Assembly (NCBI RefSeq): GCF_001949145.1
Contig: NW_019091393.1
Location: 836,887-900,496, forward strand
Length of the DNA: 63,610 nucleotides
Source of the DNA: Acanthaster planci
Taxonomy: Eukaryota; Echinodermata; Asteroidea; Valvatida; Acanthasteridae
Reading direction: 5' to 3'
Shown: positions 22,815-34,554 of the stretch, in pieces
Numbering within the stretch: the stretch's first letter is position 1
How the letters are laid out: every line of letters begins with the position of its first letter
Notes under the pieces: model-generated
What the model saw: only the letters and a program-made list of their open reading frames with translations
Told to the model about the DNA's origin: nothing
The model's database searches: none
Position numbers and translations under genes: made by a program

Positions 22815-25657
22815 AACACTGATATAAACAAGCCACCACTCGTTGCTGTCTGGGCTGTAATGCCACACTGCAACAAAAGCAAACACTTACATAACGCCGC
22901 CTTCATGTCGCAAGAGCACTTTCATGCCACTGAAGCATGCCAGTCTAGCCTCGCTTTCAACTTGGTTGTTGAAAGGGAGCATGTACGTGGAAGAGATCTT
23001 GTAATGTTAAGTTTGTACTGGAAACTTTGAATCTCGGCTTTGACAATGTGTCATTGTGCGCATTGCCGTTACTAAAAGTCAACACAAGAAGTGCTCAATC
23101 AGATGAGTTTATTTAACAGGCATTGATACTCATGACCAGTCACTTTAAAGTGCACCCTATCATGTGTGCTAACCTTACATACCTGGTGTGGACTTGTGAG
23201 AAAAACACAATGCAGGAAGGGAAGACGTTCTGTGGACTTACCCAGGTCCACAGGACATTTCTCCTTCTCTGAAACTAGAAATTTAGAGGCATTTTGGGGT
23301 TAGGGTTATCATCATATAAGGAAGAGGAACGGTCGAAGAAACATTTTATAATAATCCGGCTGAAAATCGTACTCCGAGTGTAAGAAAAATGAATATTTTC
23401 AGCGGCTTTTTTAACTGCGCGAAAACAACATGAGTAAGTGTATGTGTGGAAACCTTTCTGTATTTTGTCTTTGCTAAGATGGAACGTTCATGAATTATAT
23501 TTGTTTCAACTGCATCGAATCCTGAAGATGGTGTGTGGTTATAAGATATATAAAATCTGAATTATTTTTGTATTCTGTTCCATTCTTTGTGGGAAATCCG
23601 ACACGCGTCTTCCAATTTGTTCTTTATGCAAACAGCCGACCAACGCAAACCAGAGAATTGCCTTGAATGCTCAACTGGGGTGTGTGTTTTTCACTTTTTC
23701 TTATTTGATAAAATGAACAGAAGAATTTGTCAGCATTGTCCACATTTCTTAGGAAGGCAGATTCAGTAGTTCATAGACGGTGCATCAGCAAATGGCAGTT
23801 TTTCCTTAGACTTAGTCCACAGCAATTCAACAAAATTAAGATATTTATTACTACACCAACATCAATAAACATATTGACAATCTTCCAACATAATGTGTCG
23901 CCATCTTGTACCCGGACTCACTTCTACCAAAGCACACATTACCTAACACATATTTCTTCAATGTACATGTTTAGTTTGTTGTTGCTGCAACTTAAAATAT
24001 GTCATTATTTTTTTGATTGCTTTCGTTAAATGTTTATATCGGAATAGGATCGATGTAAATTTGTGGGCTTTGTTTTTTGCCTTCTGGGAATAAGTTTTTG
24101 TGTATATTTTGCTCGTTTAATAGTTTGTAGGCTGTGTGCTGGGCACCTGGTCTTTAATGTATGACTTGCTTCAGTGCGAAAACCCGTAGAATTGGAAAGT
24201 TTGTTGACCCTGTTGACACTAATGACCAAAAATTGTGCTTTTTGTTAAAAAAAAAGGATTAGATTCACCCATATGCCTTTAATAGCAGATTTTAAATGTT
24301 ATTTAATCTTTAAAGCCAGACTTGATACATCCAAAAGTTGGCACTAATGATGCCTTCTTTTGAACACAAAAATTGTATTTCCAAATTGCCCTTGGTATTT
24401 GTGTTTACAATTTTATAATACCAGTTTGAAGAGGAAGATGAGCAGCATTAGAAGTATCTATGACACCGGCAATTGGCGGTCTAAACGGAACTATTGCAGT
24501 CAGACTAGTGTGCAGTTAATTCTAACTTGACAAGGATTTTCTTTCCTTCCACGTTTTCATTTTGAAACCTCACATCTATATCCAGCAAGAAATAAGACGG
24601 AGGGGTACCCCCCCAACATGTCCAATTGCTCCACACTCTGGACTGCTGTTACCTTAGTCATCCCCCCCCCCCGATGTCTGAAAAGAATTCCTCAGATGCC
24701 AGTGAAACAATGACCAACACAAAGCCGGGGGGGGTCCTCTCCGTCTCATATCTTGCTTCATATGCTCACATCTGTTAAGTATTTTAGGAAAAAAATGTGC
24801 ATTTTAAACCACAGCAAGCAGCAGCCAAAATAAGAGTGATTGTTCTGGACTCATTTTTTGCTCGAAACATTTTCACGATTCGTGCTTGCGGGAAGTCGGC
24901 ATTTTACTCAGGCCTTCCACAAACCATCAGGTTTCTTTGTAAACCCTGGGGGGGTTGGATTCCTGGATCTGGGAGTGCCAGAGGTGTGGCTTGTTGGTTT
25001 GAAAAACGCAGTGCAGCAATCGTATTTTCAGTTGCATTTCTGTATTTTGCAGCATTATAGCATTCATGGAGCGACGTCATGTTGCTGGTTTTAAATTAGC
25101 CGAGGGAAAAAAAATGGCATCCTCCTCGGATTCAAACAGTGCAATTCTAAATAGAAACAATGATGTACAATAGCAGAGTTGTATTTAATGTAGAGCGTAA
25201 TTAACTGTCTGCTGGATTGGACTGGATAAAGATGGGGGTTAGAAAAGGGAAAGGGGATTTGGGATTTCCACGAACTCCATGTGGTCATTTGCAGAGCATT
25301 TACTGTGTTGTGGAACTTTACCCACGACATGCACAAGACAATCAAACTTTTGTATGAATGTGGGAAGTCTACCTATTTTATTTGGAGCAAGTATTTCAGC
25401 AGTTGACTTTGGAGGGATTGGTCCTGTGTTATTATAGTTTTGAGGGTCGGTGGCCCGCTTCAGCTCCTGTTAAAATGTGTTCTTACATCTTGTAAATATG
25501 TATAAGAAAAAATGGTGAGCCTCTTGAAATATTTAACTGAGCTTGCGAGAGGAAGATGTCGAAATGGAAAAAAAAATGCCATTAACAAGAAGTTTTATGT
25601 GCCACGGATTCCTGTTAGTCAGTCTGTACTTTCTTCTGAGAGAATGTAATTTCTTTT

Positions 25658-25782
25658 GCCAGTCTTGAGAGGAGACTAGTGTCCACGTATGTGGAAGCTA
25701 CATTATCTTTACTCCCCCCTCTAGTTTTTTTTTATAGCCAGTCTTGAGAGGAGACTAGTTTTGACGTTTGTGGAAGTTTTCT
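25658..25782. repeat. Direct repeat of about 46 bp, 79 bp apart
   Basis: GCCAGTCTTGAGAGGAGACT plus AGT occurs at 25658 and again at 25737. The similarity continues through CGTNTGTGGAAG and TCTTTACTC. The repeated core AGTCTTGAGAGGAGACT is itself nearly palindromic. No function is evident. Confidence 0.7.
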
Positions 25783-25868
25783 TTACTCGCGTCGTGTCCT
25801 CCCCACGGACGTGTTAATAAAATCTGGACTCGCAATGCCATAATCAGCTTATATATTGAATCCACTCG

Positions 25869-25963
25869 CGGCCATTTTACCGAGCCGAATACATCAATCG
25901 TCAATAGAAGGGAGCCAACCTACGCTTTTGTACTCAGCTCGGTAAAATGGCCGCTGGTTGGCT
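25869..25963. repeat. 17-bp perfect inverted repeat with a second nested pair
   Basis: CGGCCATTTTACCGAGC at 25869-25885 is exactly inverted at 25937-25953. A second pair, AGCCAACC (25913-25920) and GGTTGGCT (25956-25963), overlaps it, so two alternative foldbacks are possible. It lies about 0.7 kb upstream of FAM32A. Confidence 0.75.
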
Positions 25964-26647
25964 TCTTTTTCATACAAAGGCGTTGCAAGTCCAGGTTTTT
26001 TTTATATGCGTCGGTGGTCCTCCCCTCTCTTTGGAAAAAAATCTTCCAGGGCCACGATTATCACAGCTACAAGTCGTGTTCCCCTTGCGTGCTGTGTACA
26101 ATAAGGAGTAGACCGCTAAAAGCCACTTTAATTTTTTTTTCGTTCACTAAGCTTTCACAAGAAATGGGAGGGAGAGAAAGGGAATGAAATTTTCTCAAAA
26201 CAATTCACACAGGCCTTCTTTTGCAATTTGTGTACATTTGAAATCTGGGGAACATCTCAACATGCATGCCAATCACTTCGGCACGCTTGTTCGTTAACAG
26301 CGCCACCACTCGACAGGGCTATTTTAAATGCCACGTTTAGATAAACTCTATGCATCTGCAGAAGACGCGCTGCTAGAACTATTTCAAATGGTTTGTGGGA
26401 TTCTTTCCTTCAGAAAAGGGCATCCTCAGTCGCGTTTGTTTGCTCTTGTTTATAATTCTCTCATTAAAATGTTAAATGATTTATAAAATGTTTGTAAGCC
26501 TATTAGCTTTTTAGTTATGTTCGCAAATTTTGACTTGACACAATTTAAGCTGTTAAGAGCGGCTTGAAAAATAGGCTATTTGTACGCAGATTCAAAACAT
26601 ATTTTCGTCGCATGGATTCTAGTAATTAACTCGTTGGGTATTTCAAA

Positions 26648-28500
26648 ATGGCGTCTGCGTATCAGGCCGCAGGTGGAACGTTGAAACTGAAGGGAATCGG
26701 TGAGATAGGCAGCAAAAAGTAAGTAAAAGGGGGAGTCAGCCATGTCTGGTATGATTCTGGATCACCTTTGCCGTTTGTTTATAGATTTTGGCTTGATTTC
26801 TTTACAAAACTCCACCGTCCAATTGCTAGCATGGGGGATAGGGAGGCTAAGTTTTTCGAATAGCCGGCTTAACGTTGGCCTAATTTTTTTCTGTTTCATT
26901 TTTGAAGTGATCTGAAAGAGAATGCTATAAGAAATATTTTGATATAAGTTTGGATTCCATAGGAGTCTGCGGACCCTATAGAGGGCCTGCGTGGAGCGCC
27001 CTAACAGAGGACATAATTTAGATTTAGGCCTATACCTTCATGACTGTTGTTCGAATTCGGTGGCCTGTTCTTGACACACATTTCTTGTTCTCGCGCTCAA
27101 CAAAATTGAGCAGTTTGTGAACATGCGAGAACTAGCCGCCCGAACATGCCGAACTTAGCCGCCCGAACATGCCGAACTTAGCCATAGCCTAGGGTCTACT
27201 CAAGCCCATCACACAGGAACAAAGACCTGTCCTCTGTGAGGGCGCTCCACGCAGGCCGTTCATGGGTTTTTGAATGCAGCCCAGTTGTGTCAAAACAGGG
27301 TCTTGCAGGGTACATTTCCGTTTGAATAAATTCCACTTTCTCCGTCAAATCTTCCCTCCAAAAGCCATTGAATCTGAGGCATATCTCTTTAAATCTGATG
27401 ACCCAAGGTTTTAATACCATGCAACTGACTGTTACTATAGTACTTCTTGAAAAAAGTGAAACTTTTGACGAAAACAATTCAAATGGAACGAGTTCCACAT
27501 GCGGACAACACTTGATGCGTGTGTGCACAAACCTATGAGACTTGTCTGAAGAAACCTGTTTTCTAAGTAAATTCTTCTAAATTTTCTCAGCTAAATTTCA
27601 CTTTTTATGACATGTTGTCACTTTCTGATGGTTGTTATAAAATATTAAGGGAAAAGTAGTGCTGTCCGTATATGGAACTCTTTCCTATCCAAACACATCA
27701 TGCACTTTGTGTGCATAACGCAGTCCTTATTACCTTCAGTATTTTTCACGACGGTATTCCAGGAAGAAGAAAAAGAAGAATGCTTCCAAACAAATGAAAG
27801 AGCAGATTACAATGGCGGCAGAGGATGAAGGTAGCGAGGAGGGTAAGCCGAAGATAGACCGCAGAACACCTGCTGAGAAGGCCTTCGCCAAGATACAGGA
27901 GAAGAGGGTAGGCTACGTTGTTGAAATAACCTCAAGTCTGAGTCAAAGTTGTAAGAGTTAGCTCAGAAATTATAGAATTTGACAACTTCCAAACATGTCT
28001 GAGCCTTGGTGTTTATTCGTTGTGACTGATGTCTCAGTCTAACCAGACTTCATGAAATTTGACCTTGCCCAATTTTTTGTTTCAATTACAGCAAACGGAG
28101 CGGATTTTGGAGAAAGCCCAGAAGAAACATAAAGACAGGGTCAATGTAAGTATTGGTGGCAATCCTCCGTTCTTCAAGCCTGCAGAAGGAAGTTTTAAAA
28201 CAAAGTTGAAGTTTATGTACAGTCTTTCCAAAGATGCTTTGCAGTGTTTCACGTCTACATGCCTTTTCTGGCATTTTTGAGCTGTAGGGGAAGAAATCAA
28301 AGATTTTTAGCACCATCGTAGCAGGTATTTTGAAGTCAAAATTTTAGAAGTGAATTGTTACATGTAATTCAAAATTGTTTCAAATACTGTAATTTCAATT
28401 TCTATTTAAATTTACTTTTTTTCTGTTTTAGGAATTCAACAGCAAATTGGACACCCTAACGGAACATTTTGACATTCCAAAAGTCAGCTGGACAAAGTGA
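26648..28500 (+). CDS. FAM32A: FAM32A homologue (spliceosome-associated small basic protein)
   Basis: Four exons: 26648-26718, 27763-27907, 28092-28145 and 28432-28500 (TGA 28498-28500). Together they encode exactly 112 aa, the human length. The N-terminus (AAGGTLKLKGIGEIG) matches the family's LKLKG motif, followed by a poly-lysine block, then RRTPAEKAFAKIQEKRQ, ERILEKAQKKHKDRVNEF, and the invariant tail LDTLTEHFDIPKVSWTK. The human protein is found in the spliceosomal C* complex, where its C-terminal tail reaches the active site and stabilises 3' splice-site docking. That tail is the best conserved part here. The start ATG sits in CAAAATGGCG, a YY1-like context. In human the next gene is AP1M1; here AP1M1 is the second gene downstream on the same strand, with one opposite-strand gene between. 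Confidence 0.96.
26984..27257. mobile_element. Inverted-repeat element in FAM32A intron 1
   Basis: A 30-bp arm at 26984-27013 (GGCCTGCGTGGAGCGCCCTA then ACAGAGGACA) is inverted at 27228-27257 with one mismatch. The span is 274 bp and non-coding. Between the arms lies a short tandem duplication: GAACTTAGCCGCCCGAACAT plus GCC, about 2.4 copies at 27129-27183. This is probably a foldback or MITE-type insertion. Confidence 0.65.
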
Positions 28501-31376
28501 GTTGCCGTGACCTGTGTTTGTCAGGTACAAACAGCGATTACCATGTTTTACAACAGATCCAAGACTATTTACCATCTCGGACTCAGAGCCACTTCCCCTA
28601 TCTCCCATACAAAGTGGACGTTGTGTGTCTTCGAGTTTGCTCACAAGAGCTGCTTCCAGATTACTTCTTCAGGAGTTTGTATTTCAGAATTTTAGACTCT
28701 TGATCAGCAAGTTGCAAATATTGGTGAGTGGCAGATTGGAAACATAGATACATAATAGTTTTGTACTGGTGTTCACTAAATCGCGGAGTTCTCTCTTGGT
28801 CCAACTTCTATCAGACAGAAGGCACCATCTATTTATTGACCTCAGGTTATGAGTTATCATGTGACTTTGAATTGCCACCTGCTTCACTGAGAAAAAGCAA
28901 GAACTAATGATGGTCATATCCTCAATTTAAAATGGAAATCCCCCCCCCGTTGCCTTGATAACTAGGTCAAACTTGCCGACCAGACATACCCATCTGCAGT
29001 CACATTTGGCAGTTCTTCAGACATTGCCCATTTGTAACGCCCGAGTAAAAGAAAGCATGTTGATAAAGTCATTTTAAGTACAAAAAGTCACATTCAATTT
29101 TATTTCAGATATGTCGTGATTACTGTACAAAATTAACTCGACTAAAGTGTCTACATGTACCGTACTTCTTGAATAACTTCTCTGAGAATTTCATCTAAGA
29201 ATCAAGTTGTTTTTATGCTTGAGTTTACAATATGGATTCATTTTTATCACCGTTTACTTGGTCTTCAGTTACATCAGCACTTTCAAGCTTTTTTGCACAA
29301 ACCATTTAAAATCTACTTGAAAATGAGCCTTTTGCGAGTTAAATTTGAAAAAAAATGCCGTACACAGCATTCTTTAAATTCACATGAACATAATTTGAAT
29401 TCTCCATAAAGACGCTTTTGCTATAACTCATGATTCGGGGCAACTTTTTGCTTAGTTACATGAGAGATGCACTTATACACTGTTTTAATGGATAACAAGG
29501 GCACAGAGGAACTAGTCCATTCCACAGATGGTGGTCACTATGCAAAAGCTTGCCCGGAATCACAAGGTATAGCAACAGTGTCTTTTAGTCTGGGGAATTC
29601 AAGTTGTTATGTTTAGGTGTACATGTAGTCAGATAACTCAAAGTACCAGATTTTATTCATATTTCACTTGCAAAAGGCTTATTGGTCAATCTTAAAACAC
29701 ATGGTGGGAAAAAGTACTTTCTGATAAGAAGTAATTATGGATAACAAATATTGAAATGTTGAAATCGAAATATAAATGTTATGAACGGCAATATCTTAGT
29801 ACATCTGAACTGGCCATATGTTTCTACATTAAAGTCTTGTTTTGAGGAGAAAAAAGTTTGTTCTTTCAGTTAATTTATTACGAGATTTTTCCATGTTTCA
29901 TTTTGAGATGTCTTTTAGGAAAAGGCTTTAATTCATTCAACTTGCTGGTCACATACATTAGTCTTCTGCAGCTTAGGAAAATCAAGCTTTTTGAATTCCT
30001 CATCTTGTCTTTTCCACACAAAATCTAGAGTCTGCAAGTCTTTTCATTTCACAACAATTTCACTGTGCATTCACATTAGTGACTTGTAACATTAAACTTT
30101 AAATCTGTAGCTATAATGATTGTAAACTATCACCTTGTTTTCACCTAATTGATTTCAATTGCAGCTAATGTGAAATGCCTTAAGGAGGCATCAGTTTGGA
30201 GTCCTTTTCACGAGTGTACAAAACATATGCTGGTCTAGGAGGGGGAGGTGTACAGCCTGTGTATGCTTTCATTAATTTGGAAACATGTCGATTGCCATCA
30301 ATGTGCCTTGCATACACTTTTTGGAGAGGAAAGTGTAAGTTTTGTGTGCTCATTAGAGGGTGATAAAAACGGAAAACCCCCAAAGACAAAAACAATTTTG
30401 ATGGTTTACTTATAAACTATAAAATATAAATTTTAGTATGAAATCTGTACTAGCTGTGAAGTGTGCATAGATTAAGAATGGAATGAATAGCTGTTTTGTA
30501 AAGTTACATTTTTAGATTTCTCAGAAATTGATAATTTATCTGGGTGGGTTTAGAATACTTGTCTGCCTTCTTGTAAAGCATCAAATTTTCGTTTTGGAAT
30601 GAAATTTGCCGATTTAGACCCACAGAAACCAAGCTTACGTCAGTAGCTCAGGCCAGGGCCACCAAGGGCACCGTGTAGTCCACTCGAGCAAGGGTGCTTT
30701 CTGAACACAGAATGGCACATGGGTGTTGGTCATGGCGATCGCTCTGTGCACCCTGCACACAGTGCGCTTGAGATTAGGTCAGTGGTGCAGACTTGCATGT
30801 TCAACATGTTTGTACATAGTCGCTGGCAGAACTCTTTATAATTTATAATAATGAAGCCATATAAATCTTTGAGTGAATCAAATTTTCAAGTTGACTTGTT
30901 GCAGCAGAGCGAAGTACTTTGTCATCTCAGGATTGCATTGACATGAATTTTAGAAATTATTCATGTATATACAAAATCTTCAGCCTGTTCTACCTTTGGC
31001 AATACACATCTGGGGAGTTATTGGAATAATTAAGAATTTTCAGAAAATTAAGAACGTGAAAAAAAATCTTCAATTTCTTGGCCTTTTACAAACGCAACAC
31101 TGGTCTGTGCATGTTACATTGAAACAGAGATACACTGATCCCCGGTTAAAACAAAACAGTGGTTCAGCTGTGCTGTTGTTAATCTGTTACAATACTTTGA
31201 AGACGTTAGACCGGGGAGGACGAGGGGGCTTAAGATTAGATGGGATCACCAGTTTTCATACATCATCAGTGACGCTAAATTTTTTTTCCAAGGAGAGTTC
31301 GCGTACATGTACGCGTAGCTTGTGGCTCCATACACAATTTTCAGACCTACGAACTCCAACGGTCATTCCCTTCGGT
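28501..31376. other. Convergent 3' regions of FAM32A and the unidentified minus-strand gene
   Basis: About 2.9 kb of AT-rich DNA without recognisable coding exons. FAM32A is read into it from the left and the 31.4-34.6 kb gene from the right, so both 3' UTRs must end here. Minus-strand AATAAA (TTTATT on +) occurs near 29652 and 29874, but I cannot assign ends. Confidence 0.4.
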
Positions 31377-34300
31377 CTACATGGTTTGTAATATACTGTG
31401 AAGTTCATTGAATTTCATTGGGTCGGTGAATAGTAGCGATCTGGAGACAAACAGACGCTGTTGGTTCATATCAAAGCGCCACATGTTGATCACGTGACCT
31501 GGAAAGGAAGGCAAAAGAACAGTAAGGTGATTGTTGGGGTGAACACTGAAAGTGGCATGATTCCCCTTGTAGACTCCAAGCAGCAACAGGAGGTGGCACT
31601 TTAAGGCTTATATTCAAGAACCAGTGTGTGGCAGACTCCGTGTGGGTATGCCCTGATTTTTGTGCATGTGATGTAATTTTCAACTGAATGTGCACAGAAC
31701 CCATATTATCACATGAGAATGTACCTTATGCATGTATACAGATAAAATACCCACACTGACTTAAAAATTTTTACGGGAAAAAAAAAATCAACACACACAA
31801 AAACAAAACAGGCTAAAATGGAAAACAAGAATTATGGACTTGCCGTGGTCCGAACGGACGTAGTTTCCCCGATGATCTCCGATGAAGTACATGCCCGACT
31901 CAAAGCTGACCTGCTCAATGTGTCTCATGTTGATCAGGACGTCATCAGTCAGGGGCCGGTACATGGTCTCCCCTTTGGGCTTGACCAGCTCCGATTGGAA
32001 CACGTTGGCCGAGCCCTTGACGGGCAGGAAGTTGCGACCTGAGGGCGAAGAGAGGGCCACAAAGTCTTCATTCATGGGTTCCATGCCGGGCTCATACATA
32101 TACATGGTGGGCACCGGTCAAGTCTACCACAGATACGACAAACGTAGTGCAGAAGTGCTATGTCATGTATGTGCCATAAACGGCTCCCCGACTTCAGCCT
32201 CGATGTGTAACTGTCATGGACAATTCACAATGTATGGCCAAAAATGAAAGTCATTTCCATTTGGCCTCAGGCAACCTGGTCTAAGCTTGAATGGGAAACT
32301 AGCAACTTCCTGTAGAAAGTGTACAAATAGTTGAAAAACACCAGCAGCGTACTACTGTGCATCCATTGACACTGGCGTACTCCAACCAACAAACAACTCA
32401 TACACAAGTACATAAGCTTATCAGAGCATGGAGGCCTACCTCCATGATCAGAGTATAGTCTACAGTGGTCTGCCAATGTTTAACAAACACTGATAAAGTC
32501 CAGCCCACAGCACGCACACCCACACTAATTCCCATAGTAGCACACTACCTTACATGTAAGTTGATGGAGAAGTGCAAGTGGGCATTTGTTTGTATACAAA
32601 GTTTGGAACTGCCCCCCAAAAAATAAAATTGTCTTGCTTGTGTCAAATACTTCAACTTAATTCTCGTTGGCTCTTTTTTTTTTCACAAATGTTCTGTACA
32701 ACAAACTGAAACAAATTTTAACCTGTAACACTCATGGACGACTAAACCACCTTCCTTCAAGGAATACCGGGTACCTGCACGTATTGCACTGTACTTATGA
32801 ATTTGTTTGGTAAAGGAAGTGAGGCTATGAATTCCCTTTTACAGTAACCAATTTTTTTTTCCTTGATGGCATGTACATGTAGTTTGTTCAGTGTATGAAA
32901 CCTAGTCATCTGGTAGATGTACATGTACACCTACAAAGTTCATGGTAGAGTTCCTGCTAGTGTAAACAAGCGCCTGGCATTGTTAAGCAGAGTTGAAAAG
33001 GCTTGACCTTTTGAAGGTCAGGTAGAACACATTGAAAACAAATGCAAATGATTTGGCCGTGGCTAAATATAACACAAGCCTATTGCAAGCTACAAGCTAA
33101 TGGCTTCGTGCATTTCACATAGATTCCTGTGTTATTTCTCGCCGTAGGCAAGAAATCTGGACATGGCTAAAAGTGGAGCCTTGACTGCCTGGACAGCTTC
33201 TGAAATGCATCAGTAGATCTGTCAAATGAATTAGTCATACATGTACTTTGTTTCCGATGGCACTGAGGTGGGATGTGATTAACCAAGCCTCCGTACAAAA
33301 GCATGCACATGTGTTAAAGCAAGCATGATGTCATTATGTTTTAGGTTTATAGTCACAGAAGTTCATTAGGGATGCTTAGGATGGATATGTTGCCTCGATA
33401 TTACGTGACCCAAGGACATACATGTACACCGAATTACTTATTCTAGATCAAGCACTGATCTAATCCCGGACATAATAAATGTAGACGAAATTTCAGCTAC
33501 ATGGTACCTCCATCCCCATCAGGTAAAAGTGTTTTGGCTAGGGCAGGATGACTTGATAACTTGGAGTCCAACTCAATACACATCCATTGTTCCTACATTA
33601 TCTTGTACATGTCCCTTATGCTGGTCAGCTAATCAAATTAAAAGAAGCGTACATGGACATGTAGTTGGGACATGACAGAAGAAACAGGTTTGCCCACGAT
33701 CTCACCCCGACTGATTATTTTTTCACCTGGGCGGATTACAATTTCACATATGAGGATCACTTTTATGTCCAGGCAGATGGCCTGGAGGGATAATACTGTT
33801 GTTTTTTCTATCATTTTGACAGTAATCTGACTAGGCAAACCCCCCCCCCCCGAAATATTAATCCACCTGAGTGAAAAATTAATTGGGTGAAAAATTAATT
33901 GGGTGAAAAATGGGCCAAATTTTGTTCAGTCATGTCTTTAATCAGCTTCAGTACAAATAGTGCTGAGCATCAACATTCAGCAGGATCATTGCCCCCCAAC
34001 TTTAATGATTCATAATTTCTAGTGGATTAGCAAGACCGTTTATATCCTTTTGAAGCACATTTTGAAAGAAGTGTTGGGAGGGGGGGTTACGGAGAGACAA
34101 GTGCATTTTATGTCAGAGTGCCTGAGTTCTAATTTCTTCGAGTTTCAAAGCCGAAAATACCACTTAGCATATTTATGTGCTCAGTAAGTATCAGCTGAGA
34201 ACCAGTGACATACATTTTATGACCTTTCGACTGGTAACCAGTTTTTGCTAAGCCAATTTTTCCTGAACTTAGCAGCAGTTCCGTGGCATTGGCTCAATGG

Positions 34301-34554
34301 GATGGGGGAGTAAGGGAGCTGGAAAGATGGAAGAGCTCACCTCTGAAATCTGAGGGCTCAAAGTGGTTGCATCTCTTGCACCTGGGCTCTTCCATCATCT
34401 CTGATTCCACCCTCTTCCTCTTCTGGCCAAAGCAGTAGCCACCGTTGAGGGCGCCAGCCAGTCGGTTGTGCTGGTGGCCATTAACATGTCCGTCGACTCC
34501 AATATTCATGCCGAATGACTGGGCCGTATGGAATGGATTTCCTGGGACTTGCAT
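31377..34554 (-). CDS. Unidentified 210-aa protein with nuclear-type basic motif, 4 coding exons
   Basis: Exons on the minus strand: 34554-34341 (donor GTGAGC), 32489-32440 (acceptor TTTATCAG, donor GTAGGC), 32090-31844 (donor GGCAAGT, a GC-AG intron) and 31498-31377 (acceptor CTTTCCAG, stop). Lengths 214, 50, 247 and 122 close in phase, giving 210 aa. Features are a Gly/Asn/His-rich start, a basic QKRKR patch near residue 46, a CKRC pair, then SDFRVFVKHWQTTVDYTLI, a central region with NFLPVKGSANVFQSEL, and a well-structured-looking C-terminus (MYFIGDHRGNYVRSDHGHVI, NMWRFD, SLLFTDPMKF, ELHSILQTM). There is no signal peptide or membrane segment. I do not recognise the family. The weakest junction is the exon 3 acceptor (TATGAG at 32091), which has no pyrimidine tract, so that exon could begin differently. 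5' UTR exons probably lie at 34555-34704 and 36633 to about 36840. Confidence 0.6.

Larger units (their letters stand above)
21895..26647. other. SSX2IP 3' UTR and spacer before FAM32A
   Basis: No coding exon is recognisable in about 4.7 kb. The first part is presumably SSX2IP 3' UTR, but its end is not determined: AATAAA-like signals occur far downstream (for example near 23866 and 25812) and none is compelling. The stretch contains an inverted-repeat element at 22.65-22.81 kb, C- and G-homopolymer runs near 24.6-24.75 kb, a direct repeat at 25.66-25.78 kb and a 17-bp perfect inverted repeat at 25.87-25.95 kb. The FAM32A promoter should lie just before 26648. Confidence 0.5.
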
